From contig MWCL01000011.1 in the NCBI GenBank assembly GCA_002070025.1, positions 1 through 49,598 on the forward strand: a DNA stretch of 49,598 bases. The letters run 5' to 3'. The position numbers and the translations under genes are program-made. Under the pieces are notes generated by a model, which saw only the letters and a list, made by a program, of their open reading frames with translations, was not told the origin of the DNA and ran no database searches. This document shows, piece after piece, positions 1-8,367 of the stretch (position 1 is the first letter of the stretch; every line of letters begins with the position of its first letter). Source of the DNA: Spirochaetes bacterium ADurb.Bin215 (lineage in GTDB: Bacteria > Spirochaetota > Spirochaetia > Treponematales > Treponemataceae).

Positions 1-62
1 CCTCTGTCGGCACACTTCCAACAGGATAATCCAATTTACCTACTCCCGGTTGACTCTTTTTA

Positions 63-2724
63 TCATTCCTCCTTTTTGATAAACTCTGGTTGTATCCAGT
101 TGAGCAAAACAGGCAAGACAGTCAATGCGACAACCGAGCTTGAAAAAATCGTAAGGGCAATAAGAAAACCGAATTGTGCAAGCATGTTGAATTTCGACAG
201 CATCAGAACAGCGAACCCGCACCCTACGGAAATGGCATTGATCATGATGGCTTTTCCGGATGTAACGAATGTACGCCGCAGAAATCCTGACGCACCGCCG
301 TGTGCGACATATTCCCGGTTATATGCTGCAAGGTAATGGATGGTATAGTCAATTCCGATACCTACGGCGAGACTCGCAACCAGAGCCGTTCCGATATTGA
401 GCTTGATACCGGTTGCCGCCATTACCGCGAAATTCAGCAAGATCGATATGGCCAACGGCGCAATCCCGATGAAACCGGCCTGAATGGAACGCCAGGATAA
501 CGACAGGATAAGAAAGACCATTACGATCGAAATGATGACGGATATCAGTTGCGACTGTACGACAAGCCGATTGAGCGAACGTTCAACGAACGTCATTCCT
601 CCAACAGTTACCTGAACAGTCGACGGAAATTTCGCTTGCACATATTCTTCAATTTTAGAGACGACAATGTCAGTATCAATTTGACCAACTGTCTTCATCT
701 GTACACTTGATCGTATCGCCGTTGGTTCAAGCGGATCGTTCGCGTAGGAACTGATGTCGCCCGAAAGAAGAACAAGATAATTGGAAACAAGCGTGGCAAG
801 TTCTTCCCTGGAAGATTTTCCATACCGGACCGGATTCGCTGGAATCTCATAATAGGATCCACCGTCAAAATTGACCGAGTTCTTGAGTTCCTTGATCAGT
901 TCCCGTACACTAACGCTTCCCGAATTCGCCCGCCGAAGGGCCTCATCCAGAGAAGCAATAAAATCGAGACGCGTAAGATTGCCATCCATGAAAGACATCG
1001 CCGTATCGTCAGATGTATCATCCCCGCTATCCGTAGTTGAATCTTCGGCGGTATCAGCGAGGAACACGCCAAAATCACCGAAACCGAATGAATCCTCCCC
1101 GCCGGGATCTGAGCGGGCCATCGGGGAAACGGGTTGTATCCCCGACGGATCTTCATCCGCGTTGTATACCTGGTTGATCCGTTTCACAAGATCGGTAAAA
1201 CCCATTACCTTGCCGACTTCAGGAACGTTCTCAGCAAGATACGTTGAAAGACCGTCCATTGCCATGAGAACGTCCGGATGAAGCACGCCAAGAGGTTCAT
1301 CTGAACGTACAACGACACTCAAAGTTTTTGTACCAGCGAAACGATCGCGGATAAACTGGTCGGATTGCGATACGTCCGCATCGCCCCTGAAGTATTCAAC
1401 CAGAACATTATCGATTATCAATTTTGGAATTGAATAACAGGAGAAAAGAATAAGTGCAATCGAGCAAGTCACGACAATACGTTTCTTCCGTGTTATGCCG
1501 GTGAACGCATCGGCGATGGCATCGCTGAGAGGATCTGCACTGAAAGCCGTTTCTCCATCAACCGGACGATCTGATTTTTTCCGATTTCGGGAAAGGGGAC
1601 GAGGACCGCGAACCAGAAGTACCGACGGAATGAAGGTCATTGAAACAATGAACGATGCGAACACGCCGAAACTGGAAAAATATCCGAACTCGCGAATCGG
1701 GAGTACCGACGTGAAACAGAATGAAACAAACCCGGCGAAAGTCGTGAGTGCGGCAAGCGCAACGGGTTTTCCGATTTTTCGGATCAATTCGAAAATGAGT
1801 TGTTCATGATCCTTTTTCGTCAGCACTTTCCCGTCAGCACGATCATCCAGATAATGGGTAACAACATGTATTCCGTATGCACTTCCCACGGCGACCAGAA
1901 TAACCGGTAAAACGGTTGAAAGAACCGAGAGGCGGACGCCGAACAGGGGCATGGCACCTACCGACCAGATCGTTGCAATAACTACCGTGGAAAGCGGAAG
2001 AACGATGGCGATGGATTTGCGGAACGAGAAGAACAGGATAGCTAAAACCGTAATCACGACAAGGGGGTATGAGTGTACGCAGATCCTTTTTCATCGCCGA
2101 GTTGATATCGGAACTGAACACAGGAAGCCCTGCGAGATAGACCTTCGTCCCGTCCGTGAAAATCTCTCCGGAAATGACCCGAATATCATCGAGGACCGCA
2201 AGACTTTCCGTACTTCCCGCCTCCTCTGTCTTCAGGTCAAGCGAGACAAGCACCTGCGTCGATTTTTCATCATCCGATATGAGCGTCCGGTCATAGAGAT
2301 CCCAGGATCGGACACGTTGCTTGATCGCTTCAATTTCCTCATCGCTTCCCGCAAAGTCGCCGGGAACCAATTGCTCGACAACTATCGAGTCTCCACGGGA
2401 CGTGATATAGTCGGTCGAAACAATCGAGCTCACCGTATCGATATTATCCATGCCGTGAAGCCGTTCGTCGAACTCATGAACCCGACCAAGAAAATCTGAA
2501 TCAAATATGGAATCGAACGGACGTTCAAGACCAATCAGGATAATGACCTGACTGCCAAAATCTTCATCAATCGCCTCGGTCTCGATTCGCGACGGATCAT
2601 TCTCTGGAACAAACCGGAAGTTGTTGTTGTCGAGCTCCATGCGCGGAAACTGTGAAGCGAATGCCGCCGTTATCAGCAGAATGACCGCAATGATGATACG
2701 GGGATGACGATACAATCGTTCCAT
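63..2724 (-). pseudogene. RND/MMPL-family exporter, frameshifted (HAE3-like)
   Basis: Inner-membrane RND-superfamily exporter (MMPL/HAE3 type), which would use the proton gradient to export lipids or hydrophobic compounds. The N-terminal part (start 2724, preceded by GAGGAG) has one membrane segment and a large external loop. The remainder (to 63) carries the transmembrane bundles, a second loop and a C-terminal bundle ending WIQPEFIKKEE. The two parts lie in different frames. They join at a run of five G at 2063-2067; with four, the protein would read through as about 886 residues, a normal length for the family. It lies 17 bases behind the tetR-like gene, so the pair is one operon. The frameshift may be a real mutation or a sequencing error. 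The substrate is unknown. Confidence 0.85.
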
Positions 2725-2741
2725 AATGACTTTCTCCTCTA

Positions 2742-3413
2742 TCAATTTTCAGAAAGACTCAGTTGCGAGCGGTCAACACCGGGAGCCGCCATGCCACGCA
2801 GAAGCAATTCAAAAACCCGTTGCATCTCGGCAAGAACGATCGACATATCACGCAAATCGCGGGGAAGGCGGGCTACACTGTCCACAATCCCGGAGGCAAT
2901 GATAAACACAGTCCGTGAAAGCGTTTTCGCGTCAAGACTGGTTTCCAGTGTTCCATCATGTAATCCGCGCTCAATAACCTCCTGGACGAGAGAAAGCATC
3001 CTGCTTCCAGCCCTGCGGGATGTTTTGTCAGCCGGCTCGTACAGTAGCGGAAAACTCGGGGCAATGAAGTTTTTAACGCCAACAAGAACAAAGATGTCGT
3101 TCGAATTCCGGAAGCGGTCAAGATAACATCTCCAAAGAGTCGAAATGGCTTCTATTCCCGAATCACTATCCGAAATACGTGATTCGGCATACTCAACAAA
3201 GGAAGTAACCGCTTCAGTAAAAAGCGCCTCAAGAAGGCTCTCCTTGTTGGAGTAATAAAGATACAACGTTGCCTTGCTGAGTTCACATTCCCGTGCGATA
3301 TCCGACATACTGACGGCTTCAACACCCCGCTCGAGAATAATGTCCCGGGCTGAATCCAGTATCACCTGACGACGATTTTTACGTTCACGCTTCTTCCGTT
3401 CTGCGATTCCCAT
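2742..3413 (-). CDS. TetR/AcrR-family transcriptional regulator
   Basis: DNA-binding repressor of 223 residues. A basic N-terminus is followed by a TetR helix-turn-helix at about residues 20-64 (IARECELSKATLYLYYSNKE is the recognition region). The all-helical remainder is the usual ligand-binding and dimer domain. The start has CAGGGAG upstream. It is the first gene of a two-gene operon with the RND exporter, the common arrangement in which a TetR protein represses its own operon until an exported compound binds. A near-perfect 13-base palindrome lies about 80 bases upstream and is the likely operator. The ligand cannot be deduced. Confidence 0.93.
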   Translation of the reverse strand: MGIAERKKRERKNRRQVILDSARDIILERGVEAVSMSDIARECELSKATLYLYYSNKESLLEALFTEAVTSFVEYAESRISDSDSGIEAISTLWRCYLDRFRNSNDIFVLVGVKNFIAPSFPLLYEPADKTSRRAGSRMLSLVQEVIERGLHDGTLETSLDAKTLSRTVFIIASGIVDSVARLPRDLRDMSIVLAEMQRVFELLLRGMAAPGVDRSQLSLSEN

Positions 3414-3494
3414 TCAGTACTACTCCCTGCAACAAACCGTAATCATCAAAATACATTCTGGACCATTCGAACTATGTACCCAGTATGCTTTTAC

Positions 3495-3507
3495 TGACCG
3501 CCGGTCA
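3495..3507. promoter_or_regulatory. Probable TetR operator palindrome
   Basis: TGACCG-C-CGGTCA is a perfect inverted repeat around one central base. It lies about 80 bp upstream of the tetR-like gene in an otherwise AT-rich stretch. Size, symmetry and place fit a TetR-family operator controlling the tetR-RND operon. Binding is inferred. Confidence 0.65.
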
Positions 3508-3580
3508 TTTTATTACTTATTGATATACTATTACCGATGAAACACAAGATGTCTAGCATCACCTTCACTTACGCAAAAAA

Positions 3581-3613
3581 AAACCGGCAACACAGTACGT
3601 ATGTTGCCGGTTT
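3581..3613. terminator. Bidirectional rho-independent terminator
   Basis: A 12-bp perfect stem (AAACCGGCAACA with TGTTGCCGGTTT) surrounds a 9-base loop. It is preceded by a long A-run that becomes the U-tract on the minus strand. It sits just downstream of the decayed lipoprotein/esterase gene and upstream of tetR, so it would end minus-strand transcription from that gene before the tetR promoter. Confidence 0.85.
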
Positions 3614-3645
3614 CATGAACGGGATTCTTTCTTGTTTTAGAAAAA

Positions 3646-3970
3646 TTAGCGGGTAGCGTCTCCGTAAAATGCGAGATACTCCGGAAGCCGGGACAACCAG
3701 TACCCCTGATTATGATTCCCGGGTCGTGTGGAGTATTCTATCTTCCAACCGTTACCCTCAAGAGCTTTTTTCATTTCTTCAACGCCGGACAGAAGCCCGT
3801 CCTGTTCACCACAATCCAGCCAGATCCGGGTTTGCCCCTGTTCCCGCCGTTGTTAGTGCCGGGGGCAAGCCGGAGGTATCAACCGGAGCAATCTTTTCAC
3901 CACACGCGGTGAAAAGACCCAAAAGCGCGGCACCCATAATGACCGCAATCCACACATTTTTCTTGTTCAC
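3646..3970 (-). pseudogene. Remnant of a lipoprotein/esterase gene (internal deletion and frameshift)
   Basis: From GTG at 3970 the reading starts VNKKNVWIAVIMG and continues through a hydrophobic stretch to LFTAC, a lipoprotein signal peptide with its lipid-attachment cysteine. After about 50 residues this frame stops. The next frame then reads IWLDCGEQDGLLSG and, to the TAA at 3646, a tail GNHNQGYWLSRLPEYLAFY. That tail matches the C-terminal end of alpha/beta-hydrolase esterases (S-formylglutathione/enterobactin esterase type) and includes the catalytic histidine region. The nucleophile domain is missing. I read this as the two ends of one exported esterase, or of two genes, joined by a deletion. 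A terminator follows. It is unlikely to make an active enzyme. Confidence 0.6.
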
Positions 3971-4036
3971 AATTCTGCCTCTTATGATGTAAACTACTAG
4001 CATAAGTATACCACGAATAGTATCCGGAGGAACGCT

Positions 4037-4675
4037 ATGGATATTGAAATACGCCGTGAACGCGAGGATGATTACCGCAAGGTTGAGGAGCTCACCCGTG
4101 AGGCATTCTGGGATATTCACTTTCCCGGATGCGACGAACATTACCTGGTTCACGTCTTGCGTTCCCATCCGGATTTTATTCCCGAACTGGATTATGTTGC
4201 ACTGGTAGACGGCAAGATCGTGGGAAACATCATGTATGCGAAAGCCTTCGTAGAAAACGAAAACGGGGAACGGCTGGAAGTTATCAGTTTTGGTCCGGTC
4301 AGCGTGCTTCCTTCATATCAACATAAAGGCGTGGGAACCTCACTCATCCAGCATTCTCTTCGGCAGGCAATGAATATGGGACACAAGGTTGTCGTGATTT
4401 ACGGACACCCCTATAATTATTGCAAATACGGATTTGTCGGTGCCAAGAGTCTCAATATAAGCGACGAAAACGGGCGCTTCCCCTACAGCATGCTCGCCAT
4501 CGAAATTCAAAAAGGCTTCTTGAATGATCATAAGTGGAAGTTCATTCCAAGCCGGGTGTATGAACTTGACGCTGCGGAGTCCGAAAAATTCGACAAGACC
4601 TTCCCTAAAAAGGAAAAGGGTTTTAAACCCTCGCAGGAGGAATTCCGCATCGCCTGCCACGCATATGTAGAGTAA
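4037..4675 (+). CDS. GNAT-family N-acetyltransferase
   Basis: A 212-residue protein of the GNAT superfamily, which transfers acetyl from acetyl-CoA to an amine. The N-terminal two-thirds show the GNAT order: IEIRREREDDY at the start, then the strand VISFGPVSVLPSYQHKGVG, whose Q-x-x-G-x-G-like loop binds acetyl-CoA, then GHPYNYCKYGFVGA. This resembles the YhbS-like subgroup. The C-terminal tail of about 60 residues is charged and lysine-rich. CCGGAGG gives a good ribosome site. The next gene starts 7 bases after its stop, so they are probably cotranscribed. The substrate is unknown. Confidence 0.9.
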   Translation: MDIEIRREREDDYRKVEELTREAFWDIHFPGCDEHYLVHVLRSHPDFIPELDYVALVDGKIVGNIMYAKAFVENENGERLEVISFGPVSVLPSYQHKGVGTSLIQHSLRQAMNMGHKVVVIYGHPYNYCKYGFVGAKSLNISDENGRFPYSMLAIEIQKGFLNDHKWKFIPSRVYELDAAESEKFDKTFPKKEKGFKPSQEEFRIACHAYVE

Positions 4676-4682
4676 CAGTCGC

Positions 4683-5492
4683 ATGACCACTGCGGAAATA
4701 ACCACCCGAAGCATCATTACCAAATCGAATCTTCCCGAAGCGGACTATGTGATAAATCCGTATACCGGCTGTTCCCATGCGTGCCGGTACTGTTACGCCC
4801 GGTTCATGAAACGCTTTACCGGACACAGCGAACCCTGGGGAAGCTTTGTCGATGTGAAACTGAACGCGCCTGATCTGATTCCGGAGAAAAGCAGCAAGTA
4901 TCGGGGAAAATCAGTCTTTTTATCGTCGGTTACCGATCCCTACCTTCCCCTGGAGAAGAACTATGGCCTTACCCGGCAGATACTCGAAAGACTCATTCCC
5001 CTCGAGCCGCGTCTCGGCATCCAGACCAAAAGCGATCTCATTGTCCGCGACATCGACATCCTGAAACAATTCGAGGTCTGTGAAGCTGGACTCACCATAA
5101 CCACACTCGATGACACGGTGCGCAAGGAAATTGAACCCGGAACAGCTCCGATTTCAAACCGAATCACCGCACTCAAAGCGATGCATGAGGCCGGCCTCAC
5201 CACCTACGTGTTTTTCGGCCCCATTTTACCGGGTCTGACGGACTGGAAACACATCATTGAAGAAACCCGTACTTTTACCAGCTTCTACATGTTCGAAAAT
5301 CTCAACATGAGCGGGAGCATCCGGGATTCGGTCATGGGTTGGCTCTCGGCGAAGCATCCTTCCCTTGTTCCCGAATACGAACGCATATATGGAAAACGGA
5401 ATGACTACTGGGACCTTGTCGAGGAAGAGATTGCTGCATTCTGCAGCAAGGAACATATCGATGGACGGATTTTCTTCCATCACGGGAAGTGA
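4683..5492 (+). CDS. SPL-family radical SAM protein (spore photoproduct lyase-like)
   Basis: A 269-residue radical SAM enzyme. Cysteines 30, 34 and 37 (CSHACRYC) form the CxxxCxxC site for the [4Fe-4S] cluster that cleaves S-adenosylmethionine. The flanking NPYTGC and the later SSVTDPYLPLE, QTKSDLIVRDID and FFGPILPG are typical of the SPL/Rv2578c-like group often labelled DNA repair photolyase. Canonical spore photoproduct lyase is longer, and the role of this short group is not settled. It sits 7 bases behind the GNAT gene. A second, longer member of the same family lies at 37230-38471. Confidence 0.88.
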   Translation: MTTAEITTRSIITKSNLPEADYVINPYTGCSHACRYCYARFMKRFTGHSEPWGSFVDVKLNAPDLIPEKSSKYRGKSVFLSSVTDPYLPLEKNYGLTRQILERLIPLEPRLGIQTKSDLIVRDIDILKQFEVCEAGLTITTLDDTVRKEIEPGTAPISNRITALKAMHEAGLTTYVFFGPILPGLTDWKHIIEETRTFTSFYMFENLNMSGSIRDSVMGWLSAKHPSLVPEYERIYGKRNDYWDLVEEEIAAFCSKEHIDGRIFFHHGK

Positions 5493-5535
5493 CGGCTCTA
5501 AAACAGGTCCGAAACAAAGATGTCCTCACAGGAGC

Positions 5536-7221
5536 TTATTTCCCAATCACAATATCGTCAAACAGAAATTCCATGCCGTGAAAATCGTGATGCTCGGGAA
5601 CTATTTCGAACCGGGCGACACGGGACCAGTCGAATGAATTTCCCGCATCCGGGAACCACGCATCCTTCCAGGCTCCGGTCGTATACATTGCGGAGAGCGG
5701 AATGCGGATTCGGTGCCACTCACCGTCCGGCGGAAGCATGGTGGAATCAATAGTGGCGGATATTCTCCAGGGCATATCGTCGGGACCGGCGTCCGGATTC
5801 ACAAAGCGGATATCGAACCGGACATCCTTCGCGGTGGTACGGGCATAGAGGGTTACCGCATACCCGTCGCGGACAAGAGCGGTCATATCCTGCGGCGCCG
5901 GAAAAATGAGTCCCAGGTGGTTGTACCGGTCGAGATTCGCCATGCGGATTGCGTATGTGCCCCGTGCACGATCCCGTTCATAGAGACTGATGATACCGTC
6001 CGTAGATACATATCCGGAATAGCGTATGCGATCAGCAGGATAGTCGTCAAAGAGAACAACCGGACCGGAGAGCGGTTTGGATGTTCGGGACACCTGAACG
6101 GGTGTATTCAAACCGAGCGCGTCGGTTACATCGGTATCGAGGTCGGATTCAAACCGCGTCCCGGCTCCCGGCGTAAACATGCCGAAGGAACCGAAGCTGT
6201 CCCATAGCGCCCAGGAAAACCCGCGTTTTTCAAGGTGTTCCCCAACAAGGGCGTACCACCGTGCGCGGTCGCCCTGCAAACTGTTCGGAACATATACCCC
6301 GAACTCGCCGCAAAAAACAGGAACCTTGCGCTTCTTCGCAAACTTCCAGGCGATATCAATGGCTTTGGTAACCTGTTCGGGACTCCCGTCTCGTGAGTAG
6401 TTTTTGAGACTTCCCGCGACCCAGGTACTCCGGAGTTCCTGCGGAACCTTCGGCATGGGCGATACCCCTGGAGGGAAGGGAACGGCGGCAAGCGGGGTAA
6501 GCGGCGGGTCGGTCCAGGACGCCCCCTGATGGGTAAAGATGAACGGGTCATAAAAGTGAAAGGTGTACAGGAGTTTGTCGTCAGCATATTTTGGGAGCCG
6601 GTCAAGTTCATGATAGCTGTTGAAATTTGCGCCGCCCACAACGATCCAGTGGCGCTCATCAACCGCGCGGATGGTTTCGATAACCCTGCCCTGTATGGCC
6701 GCCCATTTTTTCGGGCTGATTCCGTGCGGCTCGTTGAGTATCTCGTAGAGTACCCGGTCCGAGCGGTCGCGGTACCGCAAGGCAATCTGGGTCCATACCT
6801 TGTGCAGGGTTTCTTCCACCGCCGGTTCCGTCGGGATGGACGGGTTGAACGTGTGATTGTCAATAATTATATACAGACCGGCCGCTTCGGCGCGGTCGAT
6901 GGCACTATCGAGAAACTCGAAGAGCAGCGGGTCAATGGTAAAGTCGGGAGCACCTGATGTCATGGGGTGCAGATTGATGGGAAGGCGGACTACTTCAATA
7001 CCGAGCGCCTTGAGTGCAGCGAAGTCTTCCGGACCATGGCGGTTCACCAGAATCTGCCCGGCGGAGGAAACCTCGAACCAGGAGGAAAGATTCACCCCTT
7101 TGGTAAAAGGCATCTGCGGAATCCCGTCTTCCGCCGCTACCGGTTCATGTGAGAAAAACAGACCGGAAAACGCGCAAAAAAAGAAAAACAGCCGGGACAA
7201 TCCCGAAAAGCGATGCATCAT
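5536..7221 (-). CDS. Secreted glycoside hydrolase family 5 (cellulase-like) with C-terminal accessory domain
   Basis: A 561-residue exported glycosidase. AGGAGG precedes tandem ATGs at 7221/7218, followed by a signal peptide (RLFFFFCAFSGLFF, cleavage near VAA-ED). The GH5 barrel follows: GVNLSSWFE near the start, the acid/base Glu164 in ILNEPHG, and the nucleophile Glu306 in FCGEFG, with HFYDP between them, all retained. The last ~170 residues after TSKPLSGPV form a beta-rich domain with FDDY and FLFDDIVIG, resembling a carbohydrate-binding or CIA30-like jelly roll. It would hydrolyse beta-1,4-linked glucan or mannan outside the cytoplasm. It is transcribed alone, convergent with the SPL gene. 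The precise substrate is not deducible. Confidence 0.92.
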   Translation of the reverse strand: MMHRFSGLSRLFFFFCAFSGLFFSHEPVAAEDGIPQMPFTKGVNLSSWFEVSSAGQILVNRHGPEDFAALKALGIEVVRLPINLHPMTSGAPDFTIDPLLFEFLDSAIDRAEAAGLYIIIDNHTFNPSIPTEPAVEETLHKVWTQIALRYRDRSDRVLYEILNEPHGISPKKWAAIQGRVIETIRAVDERHWIVVGGANFNSYHELDRLPKYADDKLLYTFHFYDPFIFTHQGASWTDPPLTPLAAVPFPPGVSPMPKVPQELRSTWVAGSLKNYSRDGSPEQVTKAIDIAWKFAKKRKVPVFCGEFGVYVPNSLQGDRARWYALVGEHLEKRGFSWALWDSFGSFGMFTPGAGTRFESDLDTDVTDALGLNTPVQVSRTSKPLSGPVVLFDDYPADRIRYSGYVSTDGIISLYERDRARGTYAIRMANLDRYNHLGLIFPAPQDMTALVRDGYAVTLYARTTAKDVRFDIRFVNPDAGPDDMPWRISATIDSTMLPPDGEWHRIRIPLSAMYTTGAWKDAWFPDAGNSFDWSRVARFEIVPEHHDFHGMEFLFDDIVIGK

Positions 7222-7326
7222 GACAACCTCCTGAAACGCAGTACGGAGAGAGTATAGCATGAGACGTACCATTTTAGCCCTCTAAATCATACAATAATCA
7301 AAAACAAGTGGTGCATATCTTTTTAC

Positions 7327-7364
7327 TTTACCATGCATATCTCTTGCAGTATACTTATGCATGG
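7327..7364 (+). promoter_or_regulatory. Promoter and operator of the first toxin-antitoxin pair
   Basis: A -10 TATACT (7350-7355) stands 17 bp after a weak -35 TTTACC (7327-7332). The perfect 9-bp inverted repeat CCATGCATA / TATGCATGG (7331-7339 and 7356-7364) brackets the -10, and another TGCATATCT copy lies at 7312-7320. This is the position expected for autorepression by antitoxin or toxin-antitoxin complexes. Confidence 0.65.
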
Positions 7365-7372
7365 AGGACGCA

Positions 7373-7567
7373 ATGAGAACAACGCTTGACATCCCGGAAG
7401 AGCTCATTTCGGAAGCCATGGAGCTTACCCGGATACAAACAAAAACAGATCTCATAAAAACAGCCCTGCAGAATCTCATTCAAAAGGAACGGATAAAGGA
7501 TCTCAAGAACTATTTCGGCAAGGTCAATCTTGAGATCGATCTTGATACGATCCGGAAGAGACGATAA
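7373..7567 (+). CDS. vapB: VapB-type antitoxin (DUF2191/ribbon-helix-helix)
   Basis: A 64-residue antitoxin beginning RTTLDIPEELISEAMELT. This matches the short VapB/DUF2191 family, in which the N-terminal strand-helix-helix binds DNA and the charged C-terminus (LDTIRKRR) plugs the toxin active site. GGAGG five bases ahead selects the ATG at 7373 over the upstream in-frame one at 7361. The stop overlaps the toxin start by one base (TAATG), so translation is coupled. The promoter carries an inverted repeat suited to autorepression. Confidence 0.88.
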   Translation: MRTTLDIPEELISEAMELTRIQTKTDLIKTALQNLIQKERIKDLKNYFGKVNLEIDLDTIRKRR

Positions 7568-7947
7568 TGGTTCTTGTAGATTCGTCAGTATGGATCGGCT
7601 ATTTCCGGGGAGAGAAGAAAGCGAAGCATCTTGATCATCTTATAGAAACGAATACAGCCTGCGTAAATGACCTGATTCTTGCGGAGCTTCTCCCGTCAAT
7701 CGCGCACAAGAATGAACCGGATCTCCGGGAACTTCTCCTTGTCGTACAGAGAATCCCGCTTGTAATCCGCTGGGATCACATCATTTCCATGCAAACTGCC
7801 AACCTGAAAAACGGTATAAACAAAGTGGGAATCCCGGATCTTATAATCATGCAAAACGCGCAGGAGCATAGCGTTCCCCTTTTTACCCTCGATCGTCATT
7901 TCGCCCTGATGAGCAAAATCCACGGAATCACCTTGTATGAGGTCTGA
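7567..7947 (+). CDS. vapC: VapC-type PIN-domain ribonuclease toxin
   Basis: A 126-residue PIN-domain protein. The N-terminal VDSSVWIGYFRG holds the first acidic metal ligand. VNDLILAELL supplies the conserved glutamate, and GIPDLIIMQNA and FTLDRHFALM supply the later aspartates. The whole single-domain toxin is present with no missing acidic residue. VapC toxins are magnesium-dependent endoribonucleases, commonly against tRNA or rRNA, held inactive by the partner VapB. It is coupled to its antitoxin by a one-base overlap. The thrS promoter begins 16 bases after its stop. Confidence 0.92.
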   Translation: MVLVDSSVWIGYFRGEKKAKHLDHLIETNTACVNDLILAELLPSIAHKNEPDLRELLLVVQRIPLVIRWDHIISMQTANLKNGINKVGIPDLIIMQNAQEHSVPLFTLDRHFALMSKIHGITLYEV

Positions 7948-7962
7948 CCACCCGGGCGCCAC

Positions 7963-7991
7963 TTGACATCAAACCCCGACTTTCTTATCCT
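7963..7991 (+). promoter_or_regulatory. Sigma-70 promoter of the thrS leader
   Basis: A perfect -35 TTGACA (7963-7968) and a -10 TATCCT (7986-7991) are separated by 17 bp. Start of transcription is predicted near 7998, which gives a leader of about 370 bases before thrS. Confidence 0.82.
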
Positions 7992-7997
7992 TACTTT

Positions 7998-8330
7998 CAC
8001 AGGCTTTGACGGAGACGAGTAGACGGATACCGGCGTATGAGGGACCGCGCGACGCGACTGAGAGCGCGCGGACGAAACGGACCGGTCGAAAACCACTCCC
8101 GAGCCGCCCGGATGAAATCGTGCTGCACGCATAGTATTCCGGGCCGGATGTCCCCGTTACGGACGATGAGCGCGGCCGCTGTCATGGCAGGCCGAAGCAG
8201 GGTGGAACCGCGGAAGCATACCGAACCTTCGGATCTTTCGTCCTTGCCGATTTTGAGAGAATCGAAAGATTCTCGAGGATCAAATGATCCCGGATTCGGC
8301 TGTGACGCAGGATCCGAAGGTTTTTTTGTT
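7998..8330 (+). ncRNA. T-box riboswitch (threonine, controls thrS)
   Basis: A 5' leader that binds uncharged tRNA and prevents early termination. The diagnostic T-box AGGGTGGAACCGCGG is at 8199-8213, and its partner TTTCGTCC lies at 8237-8244; together they form the antiterminator with TGGA exposed for the tRNA acceptor end. Upstream, GAGTAG at 8017-8022 matches the stem I AGUA element. GAAAACCA around 8088-8095 places the threonine codon ACC (8092-8094) directly after the GAA motif, as a specifier should be. CCGCGCG/CGCGCGG (8045-8051, 8065-8071) forms the distal stem I hairpin. A competing terminator follows at 8224-8327. Specifier and downstream gene agree on threonine. Confidence 0.92.
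8224..8327 (+). terminator. T-box-controlled terminator of thrS
   Basis: AACCTTCGGATC (8224-8235) pairs perfectly with GATCCGAAGGTT (8311-8322), and a run of seven T follows from 8321. The 5' arm lies inside the antiterminator loop, so the two folds exclude each other. The enclosed 75 bases contain a smaller hairpin. Confidence 0.8.
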
Positions 8331-8367
8331 TCCGGAAACGCTCATGCCGGAAGCACTGGAGGTTTTT

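Noticed and set aside
1-62. A minus-strand gene following the RND exporter
   Set aside because: A ribosome-site-like sequence and ATG are present, but that frame stops after eight codons. Another frame stays open to the edge, but there is too little sequence to call a gene.
8284-8367. Earlier start for thrS at 8284
   Set aside because: These codons overlap the T-box terminator; GGAGG precedes ATG 8368.
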